A stretch of 64,000 nucleotides of DNA from positions 1 through 64,000 of the IMG/VR virus record IMGVR_UViG_3300020477_001012. One strand, written 5' to 3'. Source of the stretch: a virus. The notes beneath the pieces are model-generated. The model was not told the origin of the DNA. It made no database searches and was given only the letters and a program-made list of their open reading frames with translations. Shown in pieces: positions 48,811 to 55,884 of the stretch (positions are counted from its first letter, which is position 1; each line of letters opens with the position of its first letter). Made by a program: the position numbers and the translations under genes.

Positions 48811-48848
48811 GTGGGCAGGATTAAATAAGTATTAACATTAGGAATATT

Positions 48849-49421
48849 ATGACACATAGGCTTTCTGGATCAATGTTTTACCTCGCTGGACCAATGGATG
48901 ATGTGGCAGATCGCGGGGTAGGATGGAGGATGGATATTAAGCAATATCTGTGGGGACTGAATATAGGTGTTCTATGCCCATGCGATAAACCACTGTTAGA
49001 TTCTGTGAATGAAGATGATGCCTACTTCAATGAAATCAGTGAATTAAAAGAACAGGGAGACTGGCAAGCGGTGCATGACAAAATGCGCCCAGTTGCCGCC
49101 GATGATTATCGAATGGTAGATAAGGCAGATGCGTTGATCTTATACATAGACAAAGACGCCCACATGTGCGGTAGCTACCATGAAAATTGCATGGCAGCCT
49201 ATCAGCGTAAGCCAGTTATTGTATGTTGCAAACAAGGTGTTGCAGAGATACCAAATTGGGTCTTCAGTGTATCTTGTTGCGAAATGTTTTTTGATAATTG
49301 GAAAGATGTTAAACGGTATATTAACGACGTATGTTTTGCCGAAACAGTGGAAACACATAACCGCTGGAGATTCTTTGATCAGGCAAAGATTTTTGGGGTC
49401 CACTCCCGCAGGTGTTGTTAA
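48849..49421 (+). CDS. Nucleoside 2-deoxyribosyltransferase-like protein
   Basis: The 190-residue product begins with MFYLAGPMD (a start motif of this fold) and has MVDKADALILYIDKDAHMCG SYHE-type region (acid residues in ADALILYIDK and SYHEN). The fold transfers deoxyribose between bases or hydrolyses nucleotides. It fits the nearby thyX and dCMP deaminase genes. SD TAGGAA. Confidence 0.7.
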   Translation: MTHRLSGSMFYLAGPMDDVADRGVGWRMDIKQYLWGLNIGVLCPCDKPLLDSVNEDDAYFNEISELKEQGDWQAVHDKMRPVAADDYRMVDKADALILYIDKDAHMCGSYHENCMAAYQRKPVIVCCKQGVAEIPNWVFSVSCCEMFFDNWKDVKRYINDVCFAETVETHNRWRFFDQAKIFGVHSRRCC

Positions 49422-49422
49422 C

Positions 49423-49869
49423 ATGATTAGAGAAATTAGCCGTTACGATATAGATGAACACTACCAAATCCTATTACGCCAGTTGAGTGGAGACGAGGAC
49501 GGGTGGAAACACCGTGATTTTTTCGCTGCTTATAAGGAGTGGTGGGATCATTACCGTAACAATGAAAACTTTATAGTATTTGTCTACGAAAAAGATCATG
49601 AGATAGTTGGAACCGCTAGTGTTTTAATTGAACACAAGTTGCTTCATTATGGATCTAAGGTGGGGCATATAGAGGACGTTGTAATAGATAGTGAAGCAAG
49701 AGGATTGGGAATCGGGAAACAATTAATTCAGTCCTGTATAGGGTGGTCTATGTTACACAATTGTTATAAAGTAATTCTTGACTGTTCAAAAGACAACATA
49801 CCTTTCTATGAGGCGTGTGGATTTTATTCCGCCGAACATTGCATGAGGATGGACCTTAAATATGAATAG
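49423..49869 (+). CDS. GNA1-like GNAT acetyltransferase
   Basis: The 148-residue product matches glucosamine-6-phosphate N-acetyltransferase more than other GNATs: EIVGTASVLIEHKLLHYGSK, VGHIEDVVIDSEARGLGIGK (acetyl-CoA loop RGLGIGK), CYKVILDCSKDNIPFYEACGF. GNA1 is typical of eukaryotes and makes GlcNAc-6-P for UDP-GlcNAc. In a phage it may supply sugar for glycans. The start at 49423 is the first plausible ATG after the preceding stop. Confidence 0.85.
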   Translation: MIREISRYDIDEHYQILLRQLSGDEDGWKHRDFFAAYKEWWDHYRNNENFIVFVYEKDHEIVGTASVLIEHKLLHYGSKVGHIEDVVIDSEARGLGIGKQLIQSCIGWSMLHNCYKVILDCSKDNIPFYEACGFYSAEHCMRMDLKYE

Positions 49870-50485
49870 CGTTGAACTGCTAGGTTATTACGGATCAGAT
49901 GAAGTTATTGCGTGTTCAGCTTGGACATCAACGTCCCGTGAACTGACAGAGGGAAAGCGGGCCAGAATAGATAAATTAATTCATATGCTATGGAGTAACG
50001 GACATGAGACGCCTTTTGAAAAAGGGGTTGTTCACTTTTTAGTTGATACCGACATTGCTAGTCACATTCATTTACTCAAACATCGAATCAGTAGCCTCAA
50101 CGCTGAGTCTGCTAGGTACAAAGAATTGAAAGAGGATAAATACTATATACCTGATGATTGGCCTGAAAAATGGCAAGATATACTGACAGACTACACAGAC
50201 GCAGGTAATGAACTTTACCATCAATGTGTAGAAGAACTTGAGCCAACATTAGGACGTAAAAGAACAAAGGAGTCAGCTCGGTTCTTTAAAACATACAACT
50301 CACAAATCCAAGCGGATATTATGTTTAACATACGCAGCTTCGCCAACTTTATCAAACTGCGTAATAGTGAGCACGCCCAAAAAGAAATACGAGAGATTGC
50401 ACAAAAGATGCTTGACTTAGTGCAGAACATAGAGTATAATCCATTTAAACACACGCTAGAGGCAATTAAATGCCGGTTAGAATAA
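49862..50485 (+). CDS. thyX: Flavin-dependent thymidylate synthase
   Basis: The 207-residue product has the ThyX signature in LKHRISSLNAESARYKEL (KHR at 73-75 in place of RHR, then S83, R85, Y86), plus GHETPFEKGVVHFLVDT upstream. It methylates dUMP to dTMP using FAD and folate and complements the dCMP deaminase in dTTP supply. Overlaps the GNA1-like gene by 8 bp. Confidence 0.93.
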   Translation: MNSVELLGYYGSDEVIACSAWTSTSRELTEGKRARIDKLIHMLWSNGHETPFEKGVVHFLVDTDIASHIHLLKHRISSLNAESARYKELKEDKYYIPDDWPEKWQDILTDYTDAGNELYHQCVEELEPTLGRKRTKESARFFKTYNSQIQADIMFNIRSFANFIKLRNSEHAQKEIREIAQKMLDLVQNIEYNPFKHTLEAIKCRLE

Positions 50486-50754
50486 TACTAGCAGTCTTAT
50501 TTGTTTTCTTATGTGTAGTAGATAATATATTTACATACGAAATAACAAGGTGGCCCATATATCAAGAGGTCGGGCCGGTAGCAGTTCTCATGCTTTTAGT
50601 ACCATATGGACTTTGGATTCAAAAAATAGCTGTTTGTTTAGCTTTGTATTATTTTAGAGAGAAGATAACTAATGAATTTTTATGTATCCTAAACATAGCT
50701 ATGATGCTTGTAGTTTGTAGCAACGGATACTTATATTGCAGGATAATGTTTTAA
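50470..50754 (+). CDS. Membrane protein, DUF5658-like
   Basis: The 94-residue product has three predicted membrane segments with VVDNIFTYEITRWPIYQEVG, similar to the 42355-42750 protein. The pair may be paralogous phage membrane factors of unknown role. Overlaps thyX by 16 bp. Confidence 0.65.
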   Translation: MPVRIILAVLFVFLCVVDNIFTYEITRWPIYQEVGPVAVLMLLVPYGLWIQKIAVCLALYYFREKITNEFLCILNIAMMLVVCSNGYLYCRIMF

Positions 50755-51068
50755 TGTACGAATACAAAGCAATAGTTGATAGAGTGGTCGACGGAGATAC
50801 AGTTGATTTCTATGTTGATCTTGGATTTAGCGTAGGGATGAAAATACGTGGAAGGCTTTCTGGGGTAGACACTCCAGAACGAGGACATAGAGACTTCGTG
50901 GTGGCGACCAAGAAATGCAGGGAGCTTCTTAATAAAGCAGCAGCATCTTTCCCATATGAGGGGAAGCTAATAATAAGGACTCATAAGACAGGAAAATATG
51001 GACGATGGATTGTAGAGATACCCGGAGTTACGGACGAACTCGCCAAGATTTGGCCATATGAAAGGTAA
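50754..51068 (+). CDS. Thermonuclease-like (SNase) protein
   Basis: The 104-residue product has an SNase OB core: AIVDRVVDGDTVDFYVDLG, RGRLSGVDTPERGH (active Arg and Asp/Glu), and IIRTHKTGKYGRWIVEI (second Arg). Possibly degrades host DNA or RNA, or is a single-domain nuclease. The start at 50754 overlaps the preceding stop. Confidence 0.85.
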   Translation: MYEYKAIVDRVVDGDTVDFYVDLGFSVGMKIRGRLSGVDTPERGHRDFVVATKKCRELLNKAAASFPYEGKLIIRTHKTGKYGRWIVEIPGVTDELAKIWPYER

Positions 51069-51073
51069 AACAC

Positions 51074-51688
51074 ATGCATAAATTCACACTTAGTACGTTG
51101 TTAGAAACAGTACCCGAAGAGCTAGTGAAGTCTTTTGACAACCTTCCAAGCACAGAGCACAAAGATGGGAAGTTTAGACTGAGGCGGTATTCTGTTTTTA
51201 CATGCCGAGGAGACCAGCTAGATACAACAGAGTTTAATCAATCGTCAGAGTATAACAAATATCAAGGAGATGTAGCCAGAACGTTTCAGCCCATCGAAAA
51301 AGAAATCGCCACACATGAAGCATTCCTTAGCTTACTCACTCAATTCCGAGAAATTGCAGAGTTAAACCATGAGGATATTGACGTACACCAAATGAGAATC
51401 ATTACTGATGGCTCAGATGCTTCCGAGATAAGCCCAGAAGGGGCGCATCAAGATGGGTACGACGTAATCGCCATTGTTGGTATTAATCGGAAAAACATTA
51501 CCGGAGGAAATTTATTACTGTACCATGAAAATGGAGGGAACGAGATTTTATCTTATGCCGTGCAGTCTGGAGAGGCAGTGGTATTAAATGACAGAGAGAT
51601 GTGGCATAATGGGCAGGCTATTAATGCCGTCAACCCTGATGAACCCGGATTTATGGACGCTTTTATTTTACTTTCAAATAGGGAATAG
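51074..51688 (+). CDS. 2-oxoglutarate/Fe(II) dioxygenase family protein
   Basis: The 204-residue product has the 2OG-Fe dioxygenase (PF10014-like) pattern: EGAHQDGYDVIAIVGINRKN (HxD), ITGGNLLLY, then GEAVVLNDREMWHNGQAI (distal His). Related enzymes hydroxylate amino acids. In phages they may modify proteins or nucleotides. SD AAGGTAAAACAC. Confidence 0.8.
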   Translation: MHKFTLSTLLETVPEELVKSFDNLPSTEHKDGKFRLRRYSVFTCRGDQLDTTEFNQSSEYNKYQGDVARTFQPIEKEIATHEAFLSLLTQFREIAELNHEDIDVHQMRIITDGSDASEISPEGAHQDGYDVIAIVGINRKNITGGNLLLYHENGGNEILSYAVQSGEAVVLNDREMWHNGQAINAVNPDEPGFMDAFILLSNRE

Positions 51689-51696
51689 TACACAAG

Positions 51697-51912
51697 ATGA
51701 GTGATTTTAAACAGTTGGCAGTGAAATCATTGAGAAACAAGGCTTTAGCAGACAAACATTCAGCTTTAGCCAGCTTGGAAATTATGCTTGAACACCCCGC
51801 TGGGATTGGAGATCACAGCACAGATGATCTCCACAATAATCTCAACGAGGCGTTATCTAATTTAGCTGACGCCGATGACAGATTAGAAGCACTAGACAAG
51901 TATCTTATATAA
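51697..51912 (+). CDS. Small helical protein
   Basis: The 71-residue product (MSDFKQLAVKSLRNKALADK ...) is entirely helical, with two heptad-like segments. Its stop overlaps the next ATG. Unknown function. Confidence 0.6.
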   Translation: MSDFKQLAVKSLRNKALADKHSALASLEIMLEHPAGIGDHSTDDLHNNLNEALSNLADADDRLEALDKYLI

Positions 51913-52070
51913 TGAATATCATAGAACCATTTCCGCCCATGATCGACGCTTGTGATTGGTGCGGAGTCTTCAAATGTGTATCATATGTTGATGAACATTA
52001 CATTTGTTACGATTGTACAAGTAGCTTAGAGGATAACAATGAAACTCTATGCAATAATTTGGATAACTAA
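51912..52070 (+). CDS. Small zinc-finger protein
   Basis: A 52-residue frame (MNIIEPFPPMIDACDWCGVF ...) carries CDWC ... CYDC, a four-Cys zinc site. It overlaps both neighbours (TAATG start). A single-domain phage zinc finger of unknown target. Confidence 0.6.
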   Translation: MNIIEPFPPMIDACDWCGVFKCVSYVDEHYICYDCTSSLEDNNETLCNNLDN

Positions 52071-52455
52071 GTTTGGCAAACTTTATGCTATGGAGCCAGT
52101 AGCGATCTACAAGGATATGGAAACCGCCCTAGAGTACGTGCTGAAACTAGAGCAAGCATGGAATAAGCTAGGAAACGATAAATACGAAGAAGCAACATTT
52201 GATATTATTGACTTTCAAATGGACGAGGAACCTTATCTCTTGACTTACTTTACCAAGATGGAAGAAAAAATTAATGACACCAGAGACCACCACCTATCCA
52301 AACTAATGAAAGACGGAATGGTGGAGCAGCTCGTAGGAGATGATGGTTATTTTTATTACGAACTAACAGAGAAGGGCGAGAAATTAGCAAAGAAGAAAGC
52401 GTTATTTCCGCAGCATGTCAAAGATTGGAAAAGATTCTTTGGCAAGGGTAAATAA
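52039..52455 (+). CDS. Hypothetical protein with winged-helix-like C-terminus
   Basis: The 138-residue product has a beta-alpha N-terminus (MKLYAIIWITKFGKLYAMEP) and a C-terminal part (KLMKDGMVEQLVGDDGYFYYELTEKGEK, in parts) with the look of a winged helix (L.eKGe). Not recognised. tRNA-Arg follows 5 bp later. Confidence 0.6.
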   Translation: MKLYAIIWITKFGKLYAMEPVAIYKDMETALEYVLKLEQAWNKLGNDKYEEATFDIIDFQMDEEPYLLTYFTKMEEKINDTRDHHLSKLMKDGMVEQLVGDDGYFYYELTEKGEKLAKKKALFPQHVKDWKRFFGKGK

Positions 52456-52460
52456 TACTT

Positions 52461-52532
52461 GGCCCTGTAGTTAAACGGATATAACAAGGGTCTTCTAAAC
52501 CCTAATTCGGGGTTCGATTCCTCGCGGGGCTA
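52461..52532 (+). tRNA. tRNA-Arg (UCU)
   Basis: Acceptor GGCCCTG/CGGGGCT, anticodon stem AGGGT/ACCCT with loop CTTCTAA (TCT), T arm CGGGG-TTCGATT-CCTCG, discriminator A. No CCA encoded. It lies between two genes with almost no spacers. Confidence 0.93.
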
Positions 52533-52535
52533 CTA

Positions 52536-52736
52536 ATGGTAGATAAAGTCAAATGTCCTTGTGGCAAAGAAATCTCGTACAAGGATAGTTATAGATGTAG
52601 AATATGTTTTACTCATTATTGCTCCGAGTGTTCGTTAGATCATTTCGGTCTGTATGAAAAAAATGGACACGTCCAATATAAGAATATTTTTAAAACTATG
52701 TACTGGCTTTTTAGAAAAAGGATTTTTGGAAGATGA
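52536..52736 (+). CDS. Zinc-finger (RING/ribbon-like) protein
   Basis: The 66-residue product has seven Cys in CPCGKEISYKDSYRCRICF and HYCSECSLDH. The ATG is 3 nt after the tRNA and no SD precedes it except the tRNA acceptor arm, so translation control is odd. Overlaps the next gene. Confidence 0.65.
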   Translation: MVDKVKCPCGKEISYKDSYRCRICFTHYCSECSLDHFGLYEKNGHVQYKNIFKTMYWLFRKRIFGR

Positions 52737-53203
52737 GAATAGGAATTGTATCTGGTTATTTTAACCCATTACACACAGGACACCTAGACTACATCGAGGA
52801 AGCTAAGGCACATTGTGAATATTTATATGTTATTGTAAACAGTGACCTCCAAGTCAAACTGAAGCAGAGCAGGGAGTTCTTAGATGAGGCGTCTCGCGTT
52901 AGAATTATTGACGCATTACGCGATGTCTACAAGGCTGTCCTATCCGTAGACAAAGATGGGACGGTTGTTAAAACGATTAAGAGTATCTACGAAGAGAATT
53001 ACAACGACCCATTTGTTTCCGGTTTCTGTTTTATGAATGGAGGAGACAGAAAGGCTGGCAATACGCCGGAGTCAGATTTTTGCGAGAAGAACCAAATCAG
53101 ACTAATATATAATGTAGGGGGAGTTAAGACACAGTCGTCAAGTTCCCTTTTAGAGAAGACGAGGATTAATGAGGGGATTAATTGGATAGCGCCTGCGAGT
53201 TAG
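52733..53203 (+). CDS. Cytidylyltransferase-like nucleotidyltransferase
   Basis: The 156-residue product has the HxGH motif in GYFNPLHTGHLDYIEEAKAH (HTGH ~ 15-18), VIVNSDLQVKLKQS, and a late VGGVKTQSSSSLL (similar to the ISSS-type motif). Family: RfaE/TagD-like. It activates a sugar- or polyol-phosphate. Fits the sugar genes in this window. Confidence 0.85.
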   Translation: MRIGIVSGYFNPLHTGHLDYIEEAKAHCEYLYVIVNSDLQVKLKQSREFLDEASRVRIIDALRDVYKAVLSVDKDGTVVKTIKSIYEENYNDPFVSGFCFMNGGDRKAGNTPESDFCEKNQIRLIYNVGGVKTQSSSSLLEKTRINEGINWIAPAS

Positions 53204-53206
53204 ACA

Positions 53207-53284
53207 TGGCAGTTTGTCTGCCTAAACATGTAGATGTTGTTGTGGATACATCACTGGACGGGGGTTCGATTCCCCCCACCTCCA
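53207..53284 (+). ncRNA. ssrA: Permuted tmRNA, acceptor piece (3' half)
   Basis: CTAAACATGTAGATG matches the conserved 3' part of tmRNA; GACGGGGGTTCGATTCCCCC is its T arm, and CACCTCCA the acceptor strand, ending at A53284 (no CCA). CACCTCC pairs with GGGGGTG at 53412-53418 downstream. A GGCAG/CTGCC hairpin opens the piece. ACATGTA and GTTGT can pair with TGCATGT and ACAAC in the coding piece (helix P2). Confidence 0.9.
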
Positions 53285-53286
53285 CT

Positions 53287-53344
53287 CTGTGTCAAGAAAG
53301 TTGGGTCAGGGTTCCCAGACGAGAACACAGGCGTCTCAAAACCC
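53287..53344 (+). ncRNA. Pseudoknot element, copy F
   Basis: P1 CTGTG/CACAG, P2 TGGG/CCCA, pseudoknot GGGTT (53309-53313) with AACCC (53340-53344). It starts 2 nt after the mature 3' end of the acceptor piece. Confidence 0.85.
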
Positions 53345-53350
53345 ATTACT

Positions 53351-53407
53351 TCGCCCGATAAAGTTGGGTCAGGGTTCCCAAACGAGGGTGATGCCGTGAC
53401 AAAACCC
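53351..53407 (+). ncRNA. Pseudoknot element, copy G
   Basis: P1 TCGCCC/GGGTGA, P2 TGGG/CCCA, pseudoknot GGGTT with AACCC (53403-53407). It ends 4 nt before G1 of the tmRNA coding piece. Confidence 0.85.
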
Positions 53408-53411
53408 AAAT

Positions 53412-53576
53412 GGGGGTGAACGGATTCGACAGGTTGTAAGAAGTGACAACTGCATGTGGTAGTTGGTCTATGGCTACCTAAAAATAGACCGAACAATAAG
53501 TGCAAAACCTAGTTTTGCTTTAGCCGCTTAATCGCGTCTACGGGGGGTTGCCCGCCCTTGTTACCCAAACGGGCTT
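53412..53576 (+). ncRNA. ssrA: Permuted tmRNA, coding piece (5' half)
   Basis: The start GGGGGTGAACGGATTCGACA is the hallmark tmRNA 5' end. PK1 follows (GGTAG/CTACC and GGTCTAT/ATAGACC). The tag frame at 53502-53531 encodes AKPSFALAA then TAA; ALAA is the typical degradation signal. A second pseudoknot (GGGT/ACCC, GCCCG/CGGGC) closes the piece. Ribosome rescue by this RNA would work in the infected cell with host SmpB. Confidence 0.93.
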
Positions 53577-53604
53577 TTAATTTAACTTAACACATGAGAA
53601 TGGA

Positions 53605-53805
53605 ATGAAATTCACGCAGCAGAGAATCAACAGTATTAACTATGGGATCAGGAGGCGGCAGCGAGGGTTGGCAGTATGGCACCGAGGGGGAAACAAACTC
53701 ACCCTAGCACAATATCACGCAATCAAGGAAATCAATGCACTCAAGGATGAATTGGAGGAACTGACTGGGTCGAGGGTTGTAACAGACCCGAAGTGGCCTA
53801 TTTAA
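53605..53805 (+). CDS. Small basic protein
   Basis: The 66-residue product (MKFTQQRINSINYGIRRRQR ...) has an Arg-rich N-terminus and a helical C-terminus. It follows the tmRNA piece by 28 bp. RNA binding is plausible from charge alone; not recognised. Confidence 0.6.
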   Translation: MKFTQQRINSINYGIRRRQRGLAVWHRGGNKLTLAQYHAIKEINALKDELEELTGSRVVTDPKWPI

Positions 53806-53817
53806 AGGATCATGAAG

Positions 53818-54351
53818 ATGTACCAGCTAATCTATCAGCTTCAATCAAAACCTTCCCATTGGGATAACATGTTTTTGTTGGACGCAACATTTTGGGCCAC
53901 AAGAAGCCATGACACAGAAACTCAATGCGGCTGTGTTATAGTAAAAAATAAAACACCTCTTTCCGAGGGGTACAATGGGTTTGTTAGAGATATTGATGAC
54001 AATGCGTTACCACGAGTAAGACCCGCTAAGTATCCCTTTATGATCCATGCAGAAGCCAATGCAATCTACAATTGCGCAAGACAAGGCAAATCCACTTTAG
54101 GTGCAACAGCATATATTACAGCCTTGCCATGTTGCAACTGCTTACAGATGCTTTACCAATGTGGCGTGAGTAGTATTATTTTCTCCGATGTCTCTAACCC
54201 AAAGATGAGCACATGGAGGGATGACTACGAACAAATCATGGACCTTATCAAAGACAAGATCAACTTGAGATACATTCCGAAAGGAGATCTCGACCCAACC
54301 CCATTATTCAAGGCGTTTGATGAGGTTAGGAAAAAACCGAAAAATGAATGA
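53818..54351 (+). CDS. dCMP deaminase
   Basis: The ~177-residue zinc deaminase has HAEANAI (H78, catalytic E80) and PCCNC (C105, C108). It makes dUMP from dCMP, feeding ThyX. The start at 53818 gives 8 nt to AAAGGA; an ATG at 53812 is too close to it. Confidence 0.92.
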   Translation: MYQLIYQLQSKPSHWDNMFLLDATFWATRSHDTETQCGCVIVKNKTPLSEGYNGFVRDIDDNALPRVRPAKYPFMIHAEANAIYNCARQGKSTLGATAYITALPCCNCLQMLYQCGVSSIIFSDVSNPKMSTWRDDYEQIMDLIKDKINLRYIPKGDLDPTPLFKAFDEVRKKPKNE

Positions 54352-54359
54352 ATTTCGGT

Positions 54360-54387
54360 TTGCATTTTGCCACCTATCGGATATAAT
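54360..54387 (+). promoter_or_regulatory. Promoter (TTGCAT-16-TATAAT)
   Basis: A good -10 with a poor -35. The spacer includes CTATCGGATA, which overlaps the GCCGATA theme only weakly. Confidence 0.5.
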
Positions 54388-54425
54388 ATATCAAAGAGCG
54401 CCACGACAAACCAGAGGAGTAGATT

Positions 54426-54662
54426 ATGAGTAGAGTCACGGAAATGGCAGAAGCACACTTACTGAATGTGCAGCGGGAAATTCAAAACCTGACAGAAAGA
54501 AAGGCCCAGATAGAACAAGAAATTGAAAACCTTACAGCTTACCTGAATGATGGCGCTAGGGAGCTTCAAGAAGCTCAGTCAAATGCGGAAGCGGAACAAG
54601 CTCAAGCTCCCGAAGTGCCTCTTTCAGGTGACACAGACCATGTTACCACTTTTACAGAATAG
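54426..54662 (+). CDS. Coiled-coil protein
   Basis: The 78-residue product has a heptad-rich helix (LLNVQREIQNLTERKAQIEQ, about 10-60) and an acidic Ala-rich tail. SD AGAGGAG. Perhaps a structural or regulatory adapter. Confidence 0.65.
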   Translation: MSRVTEMAEAHLLNVQREIQNLTERKAQIEQEIENLTAYLNDGARELQEAQSNAEAEQAQAPEVPLSGDTDHVTTFTE

Positions 54663-54679
54663 AATAGCGAGGAAAGTTA

Positions 54680-55003
54680 ATGATGGAAACTAGTGAATTT
54701 TACCAGAGCCTTACCACCCTGCCGGTGTCCTATAGTTGGACCGTTGGGGATAACAAAAGCATTACTGCCACAAAGACCCGGGGCAAGGATCGAGGGTCAT
54801 CTGTTAATCCAGTCACGGCAGTGGCCCAGTCTAAGGGGTTGGGGACTTATGGAACCAACAAGCGAGAAACCCTGAAAGCTGGCAAGGCCCTTGGACTCTC
54901 TCGTACTTTTGCTAGTACGGCATACGACGCCGCCACTAGTGTTTCAAACCGTGGAAATGCACAAGTAGTGCGTGGAAAAATTCGATCAGCATTGGAGATT
55001 TAG
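54680..55003 (+). CDS. Hypothetical protein
   Basis: The 107-residue product (MMETSEFYQSLTTLPVSYSW ...) is basic with an Ala/Gly-rich middle. It precedes ssb, so a link to DNA metabolism is possible. SD GAGGAAAG. Not recognised. Confidence 0.6.
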   Translation: MMETSEFYQSLTTLPVSYSWTVGDNKSITATKTRGKDRGSSVNPVTAVAQSKGLGTYGTNKRETLKAGKALGLSRTFASTAYDAATSVSNRGNAQVVRGKIRSALEI

Positions 55004-55004
55004 T

Positions 55005-55334
55005 ATGGACAGCAATTGTTGGAATGGGGTTGGAAGATTGACTAAGGATGCGGAGTTCTCTCAAACCAAAAAGGGAACCCCAATGTCTAAGTTTCGCATG
55101 GCTGTTAACGACCGTCGAAACGACAAGACCCTCTTTATCAATGTTTTATGTTTTGGCAAGATGGCAGAAAATCTTCAGCCTAAGTTAGTCAAGGGCCGAG
55201 AAGCTTCGATTCAAGGCAAGCTTAATATTGACGACTATGAAGATGAGAATAACAACAAGAGGAGTTCGGTTTGCATTATGGCAGATGAGATCTCTCTTGG
55301 GTATGACCCCACTTCAATAGCGAGTGGTGCATAA
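55005..55334 (+). CDS. ssb: Single-stranded DNA-binding protein
   Basis: The 109-residue OB-fold product has the SSB pattern: WNGVGRLTKDAEF, TPMSKFRMAVNDR, TLFINVLCFGKMAENL, LVKGREASIQGKL, and SSVCIMADEISL. The usual acidic C-terminal tip is missing, so host protein recruitment by the tail may be absent. The ATG at 55005 is chosen over 54972. Confidence 0.88.
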   Translation: MDSNCWNGVGRLTKDAEFSQTKKGTPMSKFRMAVNDRRNDKTLFINVLCFGKMAENLQPKLVKGREASIQGKLNIDDYEDENNNKRSSVCIMADEISLGYDPTSIASGA

Positions 55335-55356
55335 CTTTTATCTGCACTCTGATTCA

Positions 55357-55389
55357 GGGGGGTGGTTCTTAGAGAATCGCCCCCCTTTT
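55357..55389 (+). terminator. Rho-independent terminator after ssb
   Basis: GGGGGG/CCCCCC with inner GGTTCT/AGAATC pairing, then TTTTCT. Confidence 0.85.
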
Positions 55390-55448
55390 CTATAGGGCAC
55401 GCTGCGATTACACGTTATGCCTAATAGGGTAACAAAAGGAGGTTTATT

Positions 55449-55859
55449 ATGACAAACTCAACTTTAGTTCAAGACTTTTTAAATCGCAGTGTTGGGTGGG
55501 ACAATTTATTTAACTCTATCGCCTGTTCAAGGGATAGGTCAAATTTCCCTCCGTACAATATCGTTCAGGACGAAGGGGGTGGAGCAGAGATACAATTGGC
55601 CTTAGCCGGATACGGCAAGGATGATATTTCTGTGACGCTTCAGGAAAGAATTTTGACAATCTCCTCAAGCGGGGTTGACAAAGACGACGATATACAGTAT
55701 AATTACAAGGGAGTCGCCAAGAGGGCTTTTACAATGAAGTTTTCTCTTGGGCAATATCTTGAGGTTAATGATGTGTCCATGAAGGACGGCATGCTATATG
55801 TCTCCTTCTCGACAGTCTTGCCTGAAGAGAAGCAACCTAAGACTTTCGCTATTAACTAG
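55449..55859 (+). CDS. Small heat-shock protein (Hsp20)
   Basis: The 136-residue product has an alpha-crystallin domain: PPYNIVQDEGGGAEIQLALAGYG start, ITLQERILTIS-type region (ISVTLQERILTISSS), AKRAFTMKFSLGQYLEV (Phe-x-Leu-type motif) and DGMLYVSFS. Hsp20 homologues are known in marine T4-like phages, and are thought to help virion assembly. SD AAAGGAGG is the strongest in the window. Confidence 0.9.
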   Translation: MTNSTLVQDFLNRSVGWDNLFNSIACSRDRSNFPPYNIVQDEGGGAEIQLALAGYGKDDISVTLQERILTISSSGVDKDDDIQYNYKGVAKRAFTMKFSLGQYLEVNDVSMKDGMLYVSFSTVLPEEKQPKTFAIN

Positions 55860-55884
55860 TTTACAATATCGCAGCGTGCCTTTT

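Larger units (their letters stand above)
53285..53411 (+). ncRNA. tmRNA intervening segment with two pseudoknot elements
   Basis: The 127-nt linker between the two halves is almost filled by elements F and G. It should be removed in the mature two-piece RNA. Confidence 0.8.

Noticed and set aside
53234-53505. Open frames across the tmRNA locus on both strands
   Set aside because: The region is explained by tmRNA halves and pseudoknot elements; frames lack SDs.
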